DNA of 64,000 nt. It comes from Chaunax sp. Z400 (Eukaryota; Chordata; Actinopteri; Lophiiformes; Chaunacidae). Position 1 is the stretch's first letter, and every line of letters begins with the position of its first letter. Positions 60,022-64,000 of this stretch are shown piece by piece. The stretch spans positions 25,672,150 through 25,736,149 of the forward strand of contig CM075197.1 of assembly GCA_037577475.1 (NCBI GenBank), written 5' to 3'. The position numbers and the translations under genes are program-made. Under the pieces are notes generated by a model, which saw nothing but the letters and a program-made list of their open reading frames with translations, was not told where the DNA came from and searched no databases.

Positions 60022-61889
60022 GTTCATTTCAATATATAAATTTTAACTGTGGTAGACTTGCTGAAATTGGGACTTGAAGCTGTGGTTAGCATGGGGCCCC
60101 CCTAAACTTGGCACTGGCCCTTGTCACACCAACCAGCTATAATTTCTAAATACTGCATCCATAAATAACTTCTTATGTTTGAATAATTTTTATGAGAAAT
60201 TATTCTCCTTTAAATTTTGTGGGAAACTTATGCCAGCCGCCCTTTTCCACGCTGCTCTCACAGAAATGGTAGAAACACAAGTCAGTGTTGGAGGTTTATG
60301 TGGGGTCTCGCCTTCGACGTCAGCAGTTTTTTAGTATTTGCAATAAAGGAAACCGAACACAACTGACTTGCTTAAAATGAAAATATTTATTGACACCAAA
60401 GGGCAAAGAAGAAAGTAATGTGAGTAGAGGACGTACAAAAGTATGTACGGGTCGACGGATAGACCGTTTATGGACATATCCATTAATGTATGTAGAGGTA
60501 GAGGGAGCATAAATGGACCTTTAAGGTCTACCGCTCTGTTTTGTTAATGCATTTTTCAGGTGATTGTGCAAACTCAGTTAATGGATCTCTAGATGGAATA
60601 TTGTCCTGCAGTGTCGGATGCATACACCTTCTCTTAAGTTTCCCAGCATGCACTCGTATTTCTTGCAACATGTAAACAAACTCTCATTTTTTCCAGGCGG
60701 TTTTCGGGACTCCTGTAAAGTTGAAACAACGGAAACAGGAGCTGGCTGACTGGCTTGCTCTGCTCTGTCCACTCACAGGTCTTTTGGGGAAAGTCGGCGA
60801 AGGCCTCGCGGAGAGACACAATGGAGGTCCATGGAGGACACGCCGGCCGACAGACAGTTCAACGGGTCCTCGAAGCAGATAAGTCGTCCCCACTCGGACC
60901 AGACGAGGGTTCACTGCTATTGACCTGCAAGAACAGCGCGTCTACTGAGCCTCCCCCCCCCCCACACTTTGAATGGCCTTGTTGAAAAGGAGAGCCATAA
61001 ATTGGCAGATGAGCAGAGGCGGGTGGGGGGAGACTCTGCCTCCCCCCCCCGCCTCCCCCCCAGCTCTTGCTCTCTCACATGCTACCTCTTTCTTTCCTTT
61101 ACCAAGTAGTGGTTTCCATCTCACCAAACCCTTTTCCCCCCCTGAATGTTTAAAAAGATGAAAGGATAAGGAAAAAGAATGGAGACAAAAAGAGGGGAGG
61201 GTTATGTTACAACCCTGCCCCTGAGAGAATGCTCATGAAAGAGTTTTGGGATGGGAGAGATAGGGACCGGAGAGGAGACACAGAAAGAGAAGGGGGGGGT
61301 CGTGAAAAGAGGTTTTTCAAACTCAAAGCGGCTAAAACGGGTCACTTCTGTATAGAGAGGCAGACTAAAGTGCAGTCTTCACTCAGGGACGGAGACATTT
61401 AACACTGTCATTACCCTCAAATGGAAGGGGGGGGCGTTGATGTACTTGCACCCGCTGACTTATTGTGCAAACACACACAATCGCACACAAATACACACTC
61501 TAGTCTGTCTTAATTCTGCTCCTCTTCACCATAGCAGCACTAGCATTTCTGGGGAATCCTCCACCATGATCCTCTTTGCCACAAATTCACCCAACACGTA
61601 CATACACACTACCTGATGCCTCCCTCGCGGCGTTCCTCCTTCTTTGGCATTTAGTGTCAGTCACTCGAAATCCTCGCAACCCTCCCACCATTCTCTCTAT
61701 CCCCTCCTTTGTCTGAACTTGCCCTGCGTGCACTTAGATATTTCCACCTCGGGGTTCAGTGAGAGTTGGAGCGGGAGAAAGAGGGGAAAGTTGTAAGCGA
61801 AGTGTGGACAGGCAAACAAAGAATGACGATTGAAAGGACAAGGAAGCGCAAATGTGGTTTTCTTAGTCTTCTGGCCTTTAGCTCTCTCT

Positions 61890-61890
<1 letters not shown>

Positions 61891-61934
<44 letters not shown>
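61891..61934. repeat. (AC)n microsatellite
   Basis: Twenty-two AC units, preceded by a short CT-rich tract. Confidence 0.97.
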
Positions 61935-61937
<3 letters not shown>

Positions 61938-63225
61938 TGCATACATTCAGACACGCAAAAGAAAACGCAAACCGTTTCACAATCGAGGAGGATTTCGAGG
62001 TTTATTTAAGACATTCCCCCACAGAGCAGGTTTTCCTCCATACTGCAACGCAAACATTTCATAGTAAAAGATTTCCTAAATCCCCGTCACCGAAAGGCCT
62101 TAAAGCTCCGTCACAATATTTTGCGGTCAAATAACAAAATACTCTGCAGCATTTTTTTCTGCTTTTCCTTTGGGAATTTGTGTTTTCCGACAAACATTTT
62201 CGTGACACAAACACATTTTCAGACTTTTGATAAAGCCCCATAAAAACCGAGCTAATCCTTTTTACCGCACAGTCCTGCCATATCCGTGGTGACATCACTC
62301 GCTGTGTCTCATGTCAGCTCCACTGCAGTCATTTTCTGCTCATTTTTCACATTTTTCACATCCTGACATCTTCTGTTTAAAAGAAAACAAACACAGATGT
62401 TTTGAAGTTTCCAGATGTCACTTTTACTACCTTGGACTCCGCTGATGAAATCTTTCCCACACCCAGCGCCGTCCTCCATGGACGTCCTTCTTCGTTTGAA
62501 ACTCATATCTAGACGTAATTGGAAGGTAGCTATTATGGCCAATTTCTTCAAATAGCTGAACCGAGCCGTCGGGGTGAGGCTAACAGTCTGTCCGTCCACG
62601 TCTGAGCCACCGAGTCAGACGTCAGGCCTCAATTACAGATCCTTGACCCTCCCCAAGGTATCCTCCATCATCCCTTCCATCCCGTCGTCTTTCTTTATTC
62701 AACTGACTTACATTTTCATTCCTTTTCCTCCCATCATTGACCTCACCTTCGGAGCTCTTTCGTCCTTTTGTTCCCTTTAAATTCAAACCTCTCTCTCCAG
62801 TGGGAGCCGCACCAATATCGCCACCACACATACACATTGAGTTATGGTTGCATGTGTTTTCAATTTCAGCCGTAATGCTCCTCTCTCTGCAATCTGAGCC
62901 AATTAGTCGAAGCCTCCTGGAAATGCCCCAGACGACCAGCCGTGGTGGTAAAGAGTTAAAAGGTCAGCGTTGAGGTCATTCACAAGGGGTCAGAGTCTGA
63001 TCAATGCGTTACCTCCTGTCTGTCTGTCTGTCTGACTCACAGTCAGTCTTGGACATCCCTTTGGCCACGGTCCAACTCTCCCCCCGTATTTGGACGTATT
63101 TGGCACAGGTGTGGGATTGTGCAGAAAAAGGAACCCAAGCTTGAAATTAAATTTCACAGCTTACCAAAGGTCAAACGGGATGAGTGACAGGCTCTGGAGC
63201 CAGACCTCACATAAACACATAGACA

Positions 63226-63226
<1 letters not shown>

Positions 63227-63279
<53 letters not shown>
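63227..63279. repeat. (CA)n microsatellite
   Basis: About 26 CA units, uninterrupted. Confidence 0.97.
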
Positions 63280-63282
<3 letters not shown>

Positions 63283-64000
63283 CGCTCTGACAAACAAACA
63301 ACACATGCGCCTACAAGTCTTTCCTGCGTGTAACTGAAATGAGCGTATGGAATGTTCACCTTTGGGAAAATGGATCAGGAGGGAGATGGAATCTGAGAGC
63401 ATCAGCGCTGCAGAAGCCCCTCATTAGGAGCGCGGAGGACTCAGTTTGGTAATTCTGTTTAATGCTTAATGAGAAGCAGGTTCGAATGGGTTCAGAATGC
63501 AGACCCAGCGCTGCGTTGCGTTCACCTGGCAGGACGTCTGCCTGCCGCGCTCCAGGTCTCGCCTTCTGACTTTGTGTACTGAGTGATGTTAGAAGCCGGG
63601 TGGTTGTCGCTTCATGAAGCGGACATACATGCGTCGCCACACGCAGACGCTCCTGCTCGTCTTGTTTACATCGTCTGCGCCGCCGACCCCTCTCCTCTTA
63701 CAGCGCCCCGCTCTCTCTCTCTCTCTCCCCCCAGATCAACCCCTCAATCACTCCTCCTCGCCTCCTTATCTGCCCCCCATCCTCAGTGTCTCCTTACAGT
63801 CCACCTACAGCGGCTCTACACTTTCATTCACTTGCCGCAGATTCATTGCAGGCTGGATGCCCCAGATTAGACACGCTGCCTAAATAGTGAATGATCTATT
63901 TGCGGTTACGTCTTCCTTCTGGCCAACATAAGCCACCCACACCTCCCTCTTGTGTTTTTATTTCTATTTTGTACTTATAAACCTCACTGTCCTCCCTCTG

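Larger units (their letters stand above)
51352..64000. other. Gene-free region right of ntf4; probably its 5' introns and regulatory DNA
   Basis: No coding exon is recognised on either strand in 12.6 kb. Because ntf4 needs at least one noncoding upstream exon, part of this is presumably its 5' intron. Repeats include a tRNA-like fragment (51459-51511), hAT-type fragments (about 52700-52825 and 55642-55951), family repeats (52211-52335, 59595-60021), a foldback element (54091-54835) and two CA microsatellites. Unique-looking, GC-balanced stretches (about 56100-56310, 56650-56860, 62570-63000, 63590-63920) may hold regulatory elements. Confidence 0.6.

Overview
The window is nuclear DNA of a ray-finned fish, most likely a percomorph teleost. 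Its genes have many short exons with GT-AG introns, the intergenic DNA is AT-rich, CA/GT microsatellites are common, and it carries tRNA-derived SINE, hAT-type and Tc1/mariner-type fragments of kinds familiar from spiny-rayed fishes. No bacterial, viral or CRISPR feature was seen.

Five protein genes can be built exon by exon. From left to right: tbc1d17 (+, 3' part only, 865-4823), a D-type cyclin most like ccndx (+, 10293-11855), nucb1 (+, 14508-18757), ppfia3 encoding liprin-alpha-3 (+, 29 coding exons, 23293-44641) and the neurotrophin gene ntf4 (-, one coding exon, 49902-51332). Four genes read rightwards; ntf4 meets ppfia3 tail to tail. TBC1D17, NUCB1, PPFIA3 and NTF4 all lie in human 19q13.33, so this is a piece of an old conserved block; the cyclin is the member without a human counterpart there. 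About 12.6 kb to the right of ntf4 shows no recognisable gene.

The proteins act in separate pathways: Rab GTPase control of membrane traffic (tbc1d17), G1 cell-cycle control (ccndx), Golgi/ER calcium binding and secretion (nucb1), presynaptic active-zone scaffolding (ppfia3) and Trk-receptor signalling (ntf4). Their proximity reflects shared ancestry of the segment, not an operon-like unit.

I found no evidence of a wholly new biological system. The observations most worth following are: the very long pro-region and the enlarged C2-C3 loop of ntf4; retention of ccndx inside the block; repeats placed exactly at ppfia3 splice sites (a GT microsatellite beginning at a donor, and a 33-bp pyrimidine minisatellite forming an acceptor tract); a 29-bp minisatellite in a ppfia3 intron with an inverted partner about 3.5 kb away; and a roughly 745-bp foldback element. 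All exon limits were read by eye from splice signals, reading frame and remembered family sequence; no alignment or RNA data were available.
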